Of a stretch of 22,747 nucleotides of DNA, positions 6,510-12,924 are shown piece by piece. The translations under genes were made by a program, and so were the position numbers. Position 1 is the stretch's first letter, and every line of letters starts with the position of its first letter. Source of the stretch: a virus; IMG/VR virus record IMGVR_UViG_3300044946_000251, positions 1 to 22,747 of that record; one strand, 5' to 3'. A model generated the notes under the pieces. That model saw only the letters and a list, made by a program, of their open reading frames with translations, did not search any database and was not told the origin of the DNA.

Positions 6510-6854
6510 ATGGAATGCATGATCGAAGTGAAGGCCGCCGATATTCGCATTGGCGACCGAGTGGACCTTGAGGGCGATGACATTGCCGACTGGGACGGAC
6601 GGCTGGTCGCTTGCGAGTTGGCGACTGTCACTGGAAGCGAGCGCGAGACGGCGGACTGCGTGCGCGTTGATTTTGAGGACGAGTCCTTTGGGTTCCCGCC
6701 GGAGCATCTTTTGCGCATCGTGCCTCGCACCGCAGATCGCGGCTGGGAACATGTCCGCGAATATCTGTTGCAGCCTGACGAGTTCGGCGCGGTCACGGGC
6801 GAATATGACCCGATCGACATCGAAGAGGGCGGCAGCGGGAAAGTCTACGTCTGA
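6510..6854 (+). CDS. Hypothetical acidic phage protein
   Basis: This 114-residue acidic protein begins MECMIEVKAADIRIGDRVDL, a pattern typical of small beta-barrel folds in which a strand ends in an IRIGDRV-type turn. FEDESFGFPPEHLLRIVPR follows in the middle, and the C-terminus is acidic (DPIDIEEGGSGKVYV). Acidic phage proteins can be inhibitors or DNA mimics, but nothing specific supports that here. GGAGTCGA precedes the ATG by 5 nt; a second in-frame ATG at codon 4 is less well spaced. It lies between hammerheads 2 and 3, so processing would yield a monocistronic RNA. Confidence 0.75.
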   Translation: MECMIEVKAADIRIGDRVDLEGDDIADWDGRLVACELATVTGSERETADCVRVDFEDESFGFPPEHLLRIVPRTADRGWEHVREYLLQPDEFGAVTGEYDPIDIEEGGSGKVYV

Positions 6855-6879
6855 GGAACGCGAGCGGGACTCTGAACCA

Positions 6880-6945
6880 GGGCGAAACGCGGAGGCCCGT
6901 CCTGGGGCCTCTGTGTCGCGGCGTAAGGCGCCGCCTGATGAGCCT
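6880..6945 (+). ncRNA. Type II hammerhead ribozyme 3
   Basis: Stem II is GGGC (6880-6883) with GCCT (6942-6945), including one G-U pair. GAAA is at 6884-6887. Stem III is nearly continuous: CGCG with TGTG (two G-U) and GAGGCCC (6892-6898) with GGGCCTC (6905-6911). T6916-C6917 completes GUC. Stem I is GCGGCG/CGCCGC (6918-6923, 6929-6934), then CTGATGA (6935-6941). Cleavage is predicted between 6917 and 6918. The end pair of stem I is G-C here, against A-T and T-A in copies 1 and 2. Confidence 0.92.
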
Positions 6946-6973
6946 ACTCACAGCAATCTGAAGGAGTCGAGAA

Positions 6974-7150
6974 ATGGACTGCGTAAACATCATTACGCGC
7001 TGCCGCGAGATTCGTCGCGAGGCGCGCCGCGCGGAAGAGGCCATCAAGAGCGGCGATTCAACCCGGTGCGGTTTGGCGATGAGCGTGCTGGAGCTTCACC
7101 TTCAGGCCATCCGCGCCGAGCTGGATTCGCGGCGGAAGGAGCTGCGCTGA
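6974..7150 (+). CDS. Small helical hypothetical protein
   Basis: This 58-residue protein runs from ATG at 6974 to TGA at 7148-7150. It is basic and almost wholly helical, with two segments, CREIRREARRAEEAIKSGD and LELHLQAIRAELDSRRKEL, that suggest a helical hairpin or short coiled coil. Three cysteines lie in the N-terminal two thirds, but not in a clear zinc motif. GGAGTCGA is 3 nt before the ATG, and hammerhead 3 lies just upstream. The stop overlaps the next start by one base (TGATG). Confidence 0.72.
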   Translation: MDCVNIITRCREIRREARRAEEAIKSGDSTRCGLAMSVLELHLQAIRAELDSRRKELR

Positions 7151-7320
7151 TGACCCGCAAAATTCGCTGGCGGCGTGTCGTCTGCCCGATCTGCGGCGAT
7201 CGTATCACCAACAATGCGCTGGGGAAGGCGGCGCATATTCGCCACTGCACCAAGGAAAAGGCGGCGGCCAGGGCCGAGGCCGAGCGGCGCGCCCGCAATC
7301 CAAAATCGTCGCCATCTTGA
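7150..7320 (+). CDS. Small C2HC zinc-finger protein
   Basis: This 56-residue protein begins MTRKIRWRRVVCPICGDRIT. It has CxxC followed by HIRHC (CPIC...H..HC), the spacing of a small C2HC/C2H2-type zinc finger, then a basic alanine-rich helix (KEKAAARAEAERRARN). It probably binds nucleic acid or protein. The ATG shares an A with the previous stop (TGATG), and GGAG lies 9-10 nt upstream. Its TGA is embedded in the TTGACA of the next promoter. Confidence 0.75.
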   Translation: MTRKIRWRRVVCPICGDRITNNALGKAAHIRHCTKEKAAARAEAERRARNPKSSPS

Positions 7321-7390
7321 CAGTTTTTGCATCTAACGCTATCTGAGAGGGGCGCAGGCCTACCCGCGCCCTTTAACTTTTTGGAGTCGA
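7317..7390 (+). promoter_or_regulatory. Leader module B: promoter, 5' hairpin with CCTA loop, GGAGTCGA
   Basis: TTGACA (7317-7322), 17 nt, TATCTG (7340-7345), predicted start near 7352. The hairpin GGGCGC-a-GG-CCTA-CC-c-GCGCCC (7350-7371) has one mismatch and is followed by a T-rich stretch and GGAGTCGA (7383). The 19 nt around the -35 box (7313-7331) match module C (9533-9551) with one mismatch. The hairpin can be read as a 5'-end stabiliser, an attenuator or a terminator of the upstream operon. Confidence 0.65.
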
Positions 7391-7395
7391 ACCCA

Positions 7396-8310
7396 ATGCG
7401 AGACATGCACCGCGAGATCACCGACAAGATTCTCGCTCAGCTGAAAACTGGCGTTGCGCCCTGGCGCAAGCCCTGGTCCGAGCGCGTTGGCGCGCACGGC
7501 AGCGTCATGCCGCGCAACGCGGTCACCGGCCGCTTCTACAGCGGCGCTAACGTCCTGTTGCTCTGGGGCGTGGCCGAGGTCGAGGGCTACAGCACGCCGC
7601 GCTGGCTGACCTTCAAGCAGGCCAAGGCGGCAGGCGGCAACGTCAAGAAACACGAGCACGGCGTCGCCGTGATCTTCGTCAAGCGCATGCTCGTGAAGGA
7701 CGATAAGAATCCTGGCGAGAAAAAGACCATTGGTTTCTTGCGCAGCTACACGGTTTTCAACGTGGCGCAGTGCGAGGGGCTGCCGGATTCGGTCATGGGC
7801 CTGGGCGAGCCTCGCCAGCATGCCCCGGTCAATCCTGACGGGCGCGACGCTGATCTCGACGCCTTCGTCGCCGCGACCGAGATCCGCATCGAGGAAGGCC
7901 GAGGCGCGCGCGCCCAGTATGCGCCCTCGCTCGATCGCATCCAGATGCCCGCGTTTGAGGCCTTTGTCGGCGCCCATGCCTTCTACAGCACGCTCTTTCA
8001 TGAGATGGGCCACGCGACCGGGCATCCCTCGCGCCTGGGCCGCGAGCTGAAGGGCAAGTTTGGGGACCGCGAATATGCGGCCGAGGAGCTGATCGCCGAG
8101 CTAACGGCGGCTTTCGTCTGCGCCGAGTGGGGCATCGACATGGGCGAGGCTCCGGCCGCCTACATCGACCACTGGGTTTCGCTCCTGTCCCAGAAAGAGA
8201 CGGCGATCGTGACCGCCGCCAGTGCGGCCAGCAAGGCCGTAGACTGGTTACGCGGCAAGGTGAGTGCAGAGGAGGCGGACGAGGAGGAACCCGCTCTGGA
8301 GGCCGCCTAA
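7396..8310 (+). CDS. ardC: ArdC-like antirestriction protein (zincin metallopeptidase)
   Basis: The N-terminal ArdC domain is clear (residues 1-130): ITDKILAQLKTGVAPWRKPW, then TGRFYSGANVLLLW and WLTFKQAKAAGG. The C-terminal half carries the zincin motif HEMGH at about 202-206, inside STLFHEMGHATGHPSRLGR, and AAEELIAELTAAFVCAEWGI. ArdC proteins bind single-stranded DNA and protect incoming plasmid or phage DNA from host restriction. The 304-residue length is normal for the family. The start is fixed by GGAGTCGA 5 nt before ATG at 7396. It has its own promoter module, which fits early, strong expression. TAATG links it to the next gene. Confidence 0.93.
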   Translation: MRDMHREITDKILAQLKTGVAPWRKPWSERVGAHGSVMPRNAVTGRFYSGANVLLLWGVAEVEGYSTPRWLTFKQAKAAGGNVKKHEHGVAVIFVKRMLVKDDKNPGEKKTIGFLRSYTVFNVAQCEGLPDSVMGLGEPRQHAPVNPDGRDADLDAFVAATEIRIEEGRGARAQYAPSLDRIQMPAFEAFVGAHAFYSTLFHEMGHATGHPSRLGRELKGKFGDREYAAEELIAELTAAFVCAEWGIDMGEAPAAYIDHWVSLLSQKETAIVTAASAASKAVDWLRGKVSAEEADEEEPALEAA

Positions 8311-8597
8311 TGCCCGCCATCGTCGATCTGAGCGGAATCCGTTTCGGGCGGCTCATTGCCGTCCGACTCGCCGCGCGAGCTGGCAAGCACACATTTTGGA
8401 ATTGTTCATGCGACTGCGGCGCGACCTCGATCGCGCGCAGCAACAATCTGCGCAGGGGCCACACAAAGTCTTGTGGCTGTTTGGATCGTGAGCTGCGCGC
8501 TCATTGGAACGAGGTTAGGGGCGCCGCCGCTCAAGAGAAACGACAAGCAGAGGCGGCACGCGCCCTCGGTCGATTGAAGGAGTCGAACCATGATTGA
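8310..8597 (+). CDS. Small zinc-ribbon-type protein
   Basis: This 95-residue protein carries FWNCSCDCGATSIARSNNLR and then HTKSCGCLDRE: two cysteine clusters (CxCxCG and CGC) linked by a short loop. The pattern W-C-CDCG...L..G.T.SCGCL is common in small phage proteins and next to HNH endonucleases, and probably binds zinc or DNA. No HNH catalytic residues follow; the C-terminus is a charged helix. The ATG shares an A with the ardC stop (TAATG), so it is likely translated by coupling. It overlaps the next gene by 8 nt. Confidence 0.75.
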   Translation: MPAIVDLSGIRFGRLIAVRLAARAGKHTFWNCSCDCGATSIARSNNLRRGHTKSCGCLDRELRAHWNEVRGAAAQEKRQAEAARALGRLKESNHD

Positions 8598-8796
8598 TGC
8601 CCCAAGCGAAGACGCCGTTGAACTGTATCGCGTGGCGTTGCGCGCCCTCGCGCTCGCCGGACTCTATTCGGCGGAGGAGGTTGGCTACGCGCTGGGCCGC
8701 CTCAGAAGCGAGCAATCGCGGATCACTCGCGATGACAACGAGTGGAAGGCGTTCGAGCATATGTGCGACGCCCTCCAGCTCGCCGCGATGGGTTGA
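8590..8796 (+). CDS. Small helical hypothetical protein
   Basis: This 68-residue acidic protein is predicted to be mostly helical: DAVELYRVALRALALAGLYS, EEVGYALGRLRSEQ, EWKAFEHMCDALQLAAMG. I recognise no family. GGAGTCGA lies 3 nt before the ATG, inside the end of the previous gene, so the gene has its own ribosome-binding site even though it overlaps the preceding coding sequence. It ends 13 nt before the hairpin at 8810-8834. Confidence 0.72.
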   Translation: MIDAPSEDAVELYRVALRALALAGLYSAEEVGYALGRLRSEQSRITRDDNEWKAFEHMCDALQLAAMG

Positions 8797-8809
8797 GCGA
8801 ACGTGAGGC

Positions 8810-8834
8810 CATGCGCGTCTAGGCGGCGCGCATG
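8810..8834 (+). repeat. Leader hairpin CATGCGCG / CGCGCATG
   Basis: A perfect 8-bp stem with a 9-nt loop (TCTAGGCGG) lies between the genes at 8590 and 8877. No U-tract follows. It fits the pattern of a stable hairpin placed ahead of GGAGTCGA (8865), but no promoter or ribozyme core is visible. Confidence 0.55.
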
Positions 8835-8876
8835 ACCGGACGATCGATCGATCGAAACCGAGAAGGAGTCGAACCC

Positions 8877-9086
8877 ATGGAACACCAAAGCGCGCGAGAC
8901 GCGGAGCACTACCTCCTCGATCGCGACGATTACATCCGGCTTTGTCGCATCATGACTAAGCTTTTTGAGAGCAACGACAAACCCGAGCTGCGGACAGCCG
9001 ATGCGCGCCGCGATATGGCGCAGGAAATGAACAATTGTTTAGGCCGCGCTTTGCCTTATGGGCCAACCCATAGGGGGCTGCGATGA
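8877..9086 (+). CDS. Small hypothetical protein
   Basis: This 69-residue protein begins MEHQSARDAEHYLLDRDDYI and continues CRIMTKLFESNDKPELRT. It is charged and helical with no recognised motif. GGAGTCGA lies 4 nt before ATG at 8877; the frame is also open upstream (from 8832) but without a ribosome-binding site. The stop overlaps the ATG of a 14-codon mini-ORF (ATGA), the first link of a chained overlap to the gene at 9124. Confidence 0.7.
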   Translation: MEHQSARDAEHYLLDRDDYIRLCRIMTKLFESNDKPELRTADARRDMAQEMNNCLGRALPYGPTHRGLR

Positions 9087-9127
9087 GCCTGCGCTATAGC
9101 TGGGTCCGCAATCAGGTGGAGCTGTGA
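9083..9127 (+). CDS. Mini-ORF of 14 codons bridging two genes
   Basis: The ORF encodes MSLRYSWVRNQVEL. Its ATG overlaps the previous stop (ATGA) and its TGA overlaps the GTG start of the next gene (GTGA). The GGTGGAG that could serve the 9124 gene lies inside it. It may be a translational coupling device rather than a source of a functional peptide. Similar bridges occur at 17643-17684 and 21899-21961. Confidence 0.4.
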   Translation: MSLRYSWVRNQVEL

Positions 9128-9522
9128 CCCGGCCTCACAGCATGGCGAGGTCCAGCCGCCCGGTTTGCGTCCACTGTGGCGCCAAGTATGGCCAGCGCCA
9201 TACGCATCAGGAGGACGTGCGCTGGCCCGAGGGCGAGCCGATGCCGAGCTATACCGGCAACGGCGTCGTCTGGAAGACGAGCGAGCCGAGCCGGCTGGGG
9301 CTCAAAGCGGAGTTCCTGGCCGATCAGCAAAAACGAACCTCATGGGCTGGCGGCCTCGCGCGCAAGAGGGAAGAGCCGGACCCGCGCTTCTACACCGACA
9401 CGCCCACCCTGCACGCCTACCGGGAAGTGTGGGACGGCGAATCGTGGACGGGCGGCTATGACCCGTTCTGCACGCTCCGCTGCGCGCTGAGTTACGCCCG
9501 CAAGGCTTATGCGGCGAGATAA
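9124..9522 (+). CDS. Zinc-ribbon phage protein
   Basis: This protein is 132 residues if it starts at GTG 9124, which overlaps the stop of the mini-ORF; ATG at 9142 is the alternative. CVHCGAKYGQRHTHQED near residue 15 supplies two cysteines and two histidines, and FCTLRCALSYARKAY at the C-terminus supplies two more cysteines, so a split zinc-binding site is likely. The middle is polar with aromatic residues (YREVWDGESWTGGYD). The last CxxxC-helix resembles the ends of small TRASH/FCS-type zinc fingers, but I cannot assign a family. Confidence 0.75.
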   Translation: MTRPHSMARSSRPVCVHCGAKYGQRHTHQEDVRWPEGEPMPSYTGNGVVWKTSEPSRLGLKAEFLADQQKRTSWAGGLARKREEPDPRFYTDTPTLHAYREVWDGESWTGGYDPFCTLRCALSYARKAYAAR

Positions 9523-9536
9523 AAACTGGCGTCATC

Positions 9537-9610
9537 TTGACGGTTTTTGCAGAGCATGCCATATCAGGACCGGGCGGCGCCTACCGCCCGGTTTTCTTTT
9601 TTGGAGTCGA
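9537..9610 (+). promoter_or_regulatory. Leader module C: promoter, strong hairpin plus U-tract, GGAGTCGA
   Basis: TTGACG (9537-9542) is followed after 17 nt by CATATC, a poor -10, with a predicted start near 9572. The hairpin CCGGGCGG-CGCCTA-CCGCCCGG (9570-9591) has an 8-bp GC stem and is followed by TTTTCTTTTTT. By sequence alone this is a textbook intrinsic terminator, yet GGAGTCGA and the helicase start lie directly behind it. It could end the upstream operon, attenuate, or cap the 5' end of the helicase mRNA. Confidence 0.6.
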
Positions 9611-9615
9611 GTTCA

Positions 9616-11610
9616 ATGGCAATCAAAGTTGTGCAAGAGGGCCGCATTTGGATCGCGCGGTCCGACTACGCGGACAAGGATATCGTGAAGGCGGCCGGGT
9701 TCCGGTGGAACCCCGATCGCAAAATCTGGTGGACCGACAAGCCGGAAGTCGCGGCCAAGATCGACGGCGACAACGCGGACCTCGTCGCCCGCATCAACGC
9801 CGAGCGGCAGGCGCAGCATCAGGCTCGCGAGGCCTCCATTGTCGCCTCGCACGCGACCGATGCCGCGATCGACCTTCCCTTGTCCGACGTCTGCCGCAAG
9901 TTAGGGCTCAACTACCTCCCCTACCAGCGGGCCGGGATCGCTTATGCGGCGGCGCGCACCAATACCCTGATCGGCGATGAAATGGGCCTGGGCAAGACGA
10001 TCCAGGCTGCGGGCGTCATCAATGCCACGCCGTCGATCCGCAAGGTTCTGGTCGTCTGCCCTGCGAGCCTCAAAATCAATTGGGAGCGGGAGCTGCGAAA
10101 GTGGCTGGTGCGTCCGCTCAGCATTGGCGTCGCCAACGGCGGCTGGCCGGCGACTGACGTTGTGATCGTCAATTATGACGTGCTGCGCAAGTTCGACGCA
10201 GAGATCAAGGCGGTGGACTGGGATCTCGCGATCTTCGACGAGTGCCACTACGTCAAGAACGGCAAGGCGCAGCGCACCCAGGCGATATTCGGCAAGTGGG
10301 ACGCTGACGCGAAGGCCTGGAAGGTCGCGCCGATCCGCGCTGCGCGCCGCCTGTTCTTGACCGGCACGCCCATCTTAAACCGCCCGAAAGAACTGTGGAC
10401 GATCGTTCACGCGCTCGACCGGCAGGGGCTGGGCGCCAATTGGCGGGGCTTCCACGTCCGCTACTGTGCCGGTCATCAGACCGAATATGGCTGGGACATC
10501 GACGGCGCGTCGAACCTCCCCGAGCTGAACAGCAAGCTCCGCGCTGCGTTCATGATCCGCCGGCTGAAGAGCGAAGTTCTGACCGAGCTGCCTGCCAAGC
10601 GCCGGCAGGTGATCGTGCTTGAGCCGAGCAAGAAGGCGCGCGCCCTGATCGAGCGGCAGAACGCCCTCGCAGAGCGCGTCACAAAGGCCAAGGAAGCCCT
10701 CGCCGCGTCGAAGGCCTCAGAGGACCCCAAAGCGTTCGAGGCGGCTGTAGCCGCCCTGGAGGACGCCTCTGGGGCCGCTTTCGAGGAAATGTCCGCGCTG
10801 CGGCATGAGATCGCCCTCGCCAAGCTTCCTCAAGTCATCGAGCACGTTCGCGATGCGCTGGACGGCAGCGAGGGGAAGATTCTCGTTTTCGCCCATCACC
10901 GAGACGTCGTCGAGGCGCTAACGAAAGAGTTCGCCGATGTCGGCGCGGTCAAGCTCATGGGCGGCGCCAGCGCCGATGACAAGCAGGCGGCGATCGATCG
11001 TTTCCAGACTGATCCGAGCTGCCGCGTGTTTGTCGGTTCGATCAAGGCCGCCGGCGTTGGCATCACATTGACGGCGGCGACTCACGTTGTCTTCGCCGAG
11101 CAAGATTGGACCCCAGGTTGGAACCAACAGGCCGAGGATCGGGCCCACCGCATTGGTCAGCGCGAGTCGGTTCTCATCCAGTATGTCGTGCTTGACGGTT
11201 CGCTGGACGCGCACATTGCGCAGGTGAACGTGGACAAGGCGGCGATTGCCGACGCGGCGCTCGACAAGCCTGGGGCCGCGCTTCAGCCACTCGCCGCCTT
11301 GGTCGCGCCATTGCCCTCGGCTCCCAAAGCCCCAGAGAAGCCCGCTGGCGGCAACGGCGCGGCCGAGCCGGACGATCTAACCCGCGACCAGATCGCGGCC
11401 ACCCACGAGGCTCTGAGGATCATCGCTGGCATGTGCGACGGCGCCCAGGCCCTCGACGGCTACGGCTTCAACAAGCTGGATAGTTCATTCGGCAAAGATC
11501 TCGCGAGCAAGCTGTCGCTGAGTCAAAAGCAAGCCCGATATGGCCGCACGCTGGCGATCAAATATGGCCGCCAGATCCCGGCGGCGCTCCTGGCGATCAT
11601 CAAAGGCTGA
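9616..11610 (+). CDS. SNF2-family DNA helicase/translocase
   Basis: This 664-residue SF2 ATPase has a short N-terminal module (FRWNPDRKIWWTDKPE, about 29-44), then DEMGLGKTIQ (motif I, about 120-129), FDECHYVKN (motif II, DECH in place of DEAH, about 207-215), FLTGTPILN (motif III), and a C-terminal helicase lobe with FAHHRDVVEAL, AAGVGITLTAATHV and DRAHRIGQ (motif VI). The order matches bacterial and phage SNF2 proteins related to SMARCAL1. Such proteins translocate on dsDNA and may remodel forks, assist recombination or displace host proteins. The C-terminal 100 residues are alanine-rich and less conserved. GGAGTCGA precedes the ATG by 5 nt. Confidence 0.93.
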   Translation: MAIKVVQEGRIWIARSDYADKDIVKAAGFRWNPDRKIWWTDKPEVAAKIDGDNADLVARINAERQAQHQAREASIVASHATDAAIDLPLSDVCRKLGLNYLPYQRAGIAYAAARTNTLIGDEMGLGKTIQAAGVINATPSIRKVLVVCPASLKINWERELRKWLVRPLSIGVANGGWPATDVVIVNYDVLRKFDAEIKAVDWDLAIFDECHYVKNGKAQRTQAIFGKWDADAKAWKVAPIRAARRLFLTGTPILNRPKELWTIVHALDRQGLGANWRGFHVRYCAGHQTEYGWDIDGASNLPELNSKLRAAFMIRRLKSEVLTELPAKRRQVIVLEPSKKARALIERQNALAERVTKAKEALAASKASEDPKAFEAAVAALEDASGAAFEEMSALRHEIALAKLPQVIEHVRDALDGSEGKILVFAHHRDVVEALTKEFADVGAVKLMGGASADDKQAAIDRFQTDPSCRVFVGSIKAAGVGITLTAATHVVFAEQDWTPGWNQQAEDRAHRIGQRESVLIQYVVLDGSLDAHIAQVNVDKAAIADAALDKPGAALQPLAALVAPLPSAPKAPEKPAGGNGAAEPDDLTRDQIAATHEALRIIAGMCDGAQALDGYGFNKLDSSFGKDLASKLSLSQKQARYGRTLAIKYGRQIPAALLAIIKG

Positions 11611-11658
11611 TTGCCAGCGCGCGCGCCTCGACGTTTCGGGGCGCGGTCGCGGGCAATC
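11609..11658 (+). repeat. Long hairpin between helicase and next gene
   Basis: The outer arms are GATTGCC and GGCAATC (11609-11615, 11652-11658). Inside, CGCG pairs with CGCG and CGCGCCTCGA pairs with TCGGGGCGCG (one G-U) around a CGTT loop. That gives about 21 bp with one 2x2 mismatch. It overlaps the helicase stop codon, has no U-tract, and ends 7 nt before GGAGTCGA (11666). It resembles an RNase III substrate or a protective stem. Confidence 0.7.
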
Positions 11659-11675
11659 CCCGGAAGGAGTCGAAA

Positions 11676-11987
11676 ATGGATGAGCTGAATATCAAGAGGC
11701 ATGTCGAAGTGGCGCGTTACCCGCGCCGGTACGAGGTCGATCGCACGCCTATGATCCGCCTGTACAAGTCGAGCCCGGAAAGCGCGACGCTGCAATTGCG
11801 TGGCGAAACCGCATACGCGAGCGCGCAATATCTCAGCGTGAGCGAAATGCGCGAGTTGATCAGCAAGTTTCGGGAGATCGTCGAGGCGATCGAGCCCACC
11901 CAGAAGCTTCACTTCAACATGTTCGCGCGCAAGGAGCCATGGTTTTGGCCGGTCGAGGACGCGGACGAGCGCGGTTCGGAGGGTTAA
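11676..11987 (+). CDS. Hypothetical phage protein
   Basis: This 103-residue protein begins MDELNIKRHVEVARYPRRYE. It has beta-strand-like segments (PMIRLYKSSPESATLQLRGE) followed by a long helix (VSEMRELISKFREIVEAIE) and an aromatic stretch (MFARKEPWFWPVED). It looks like a compact alpha/beta protein, but I recognise no family. GGAGTCGA lies 2 nt before the ATG, and the long hairpin at 11609-11658 is just upstream. The next gene starts 3 nt after its stop. Confidence 0.75.
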   Translation: MDELNIKRHVEVARYPRRYEVDRTPMIRLYKSSPESATLQLRGETAYASAQYLSVSEMRELISKFREIVEAIEPTQKLHFNMFARKEPWFWPVEDADERGSEG

Positions 11988-11990
11988 GCG

Positions 11991-12485
11991 ATGACACTGG
12001 ATAAAATGATGGAACTGGCCAAGGACCAAGCTAACCGGGTGATGGTCGGCACCAAGGACGAGCTGACGCCCATATGGCTCTTGGTCACCGAGAAGGGGGA
12101 CAAGCCGGACGACGTCACGGTCTACGCCACGCCGTGGGGGAACAATCGCGAGAAGCATCTCGTGATCGAAACTATGCGCGACGTCATGCGCGAGAGGCGG
12201 TGCACCGCGTACAGCATGCTGACCGAGGCCTGGATGCTGCGCGTCCAGGGCGTCGGGATCACCGAGGAGAACTACACCGGGCCGACGCCGAGCGAGAGCC
12301 CGGACCGGCAAGAGTGCGTCGTCGCCATGGCCGCCAACAAGGCCGGAGAGCATCGCTACCAGACCTTGCAGACGGTGCGCGCGGCCGATGGAACATGCAC
12401 CGAGCTGCGCGCCCTCTCGGCGGTCGAGGACCGATTCACCGGCGTTTTCGACAATCTTCTCGACAACAAACGGAGGGCGAATTGA
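11991..12485 (+). CDS. Hypothetical phage protein
   Basis: This 164-residue alpha/beta protein contains LTPIWLLVTEKGDKPDDVTV, YATPWGNNREKHLVIETMRD and later ECVVAMAANKAGEHRYQTLQ. The ordered strands around W-L-L-V-T and V-V-A-M-A-A suggest a single globular domain, possibly with bound ligand or metal, but I see no catalytic signature. GGAGGG lies 8 nt before the ATG, an ordinary Shine-Dalgarno sequence rather than GGAGTCGA. The stop overlaps the TTG start of the next gene (TTGA), implying coupled translation. Confidence 0.78.
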   Translation: MTLDKMMELAKDQANRVMVGTKDELTPIWLLVTEKGDKPDDVTVYATPWGNNREKHLVIETMRDVMRERRCTAYSMLTEAWMLRVQGVGITEENYTGPTPSESPDRQECVVAMAANKAGEHRYQTLQTVRAADGTCTELRALSAVEDRFTGVFDNLLDNKRRAN

Positions 12486-12703
12486 GCGCACAGCCCTTTC
12501 AAACATGGACCTTTCTAACCGACGAGGAGCTGAAGCACGGCGCCGCCCTGCATCAAGGCGCAGCGGCGTTTGCTCACGCTGAGTCCGTCGACGCGCTGCG
12601 CCGGGGCATGCCCGATTACGCGGCGGAGTGGCAGAAGGTCCAGGCGTTCCATTATCGCGCCGCCGCAGTGCTGTTGGGCTTCCTGTTGCGGAGGCCGTCA
12701 TGA
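12482..12703 (+). CDS. Small hypothetical protein, TTG start
   Basis: This 73-residue protein starts at TTG 12482, which overlaps the preceding stop; GGAGGG lies 5 nt upstream and there is no ATG in a better position. Residues 10-60 are acidic and helical (FLTDEELKHGAALHQGAAAF; MPDYAAEWQKVQAFHYRAAA), with a short hydrophobic end (VLLGFLLRRPS). The family is unknown. The stop overlaps the following ATG (ATGA). The unusual start codon is inferred from the overlap and ribosome-binding site. Confidence 0.65.
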   Translation: MSAQPFQTWTFLTDEELKHGAALHQGAAAFAHAESVDALRRGMPDYAAEWQKVQAFHYRAAAVLLGFLLRRPS

Positions 12704-12924
12704 AGCAGCGCTTCACGGTCGAGCTGCAACGATACCCGCGCCAAGAGGCGACGATCGAGGTCATGGCAGAGGGCCTCGTCGAGGCGCAAGCGAAAGCCCT
12801 CGACATGGCGCGGAGCGCTGACTTCCCATGGGTCAGCGAACATGAAGGCGCGCGCATCACCAAGGTGATCTGCCACGCCGGGGAGGTGTCCGATGAGCCG
12901 GATTCGGCGCCGCCAGTATCCTAA
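12700..12924 (+). CDS. Small hypothetical protein
   Basis: This 74-residue protein begins MKQRFTVELQRYPRQEATIE and continues VMAEGLVEAQAKALDMARSA. The strand-strand-helix pattern resembles small phage proteins that modify a single-strand motif into an alpha/beta sandwich, but I cannot name it. GGAGG lies 5 nt before the ATG and the gene is coupled to the preceding one by ATGA. Its last 32 nt overlap the next gene in another frame. Confidence 0.7.
   Translation: MKQRFTVELQRYPRQEATIEVMAEGLVEAQAKALDMARSADFPWVSEHEGARITKVICHAGEVSDEPDSAPPVS

Noticed and set aside
8810-8880. A fourth hammerhead ribozyme before the 8877 gene
   Set aside because: A hairpin is present and GAAAC occurs nearby, but there is no CUGANGA or matching stem II.
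11523-12863. A 446-codon minus-strand ORF opposite several plus-strand genes
   Set aside because: It is antisense to well-supported plus-strand genes with ribosome-binding sites, is rich in arginine, leucine and proline, and shows no domain; high GC makes such long antisense frames common.
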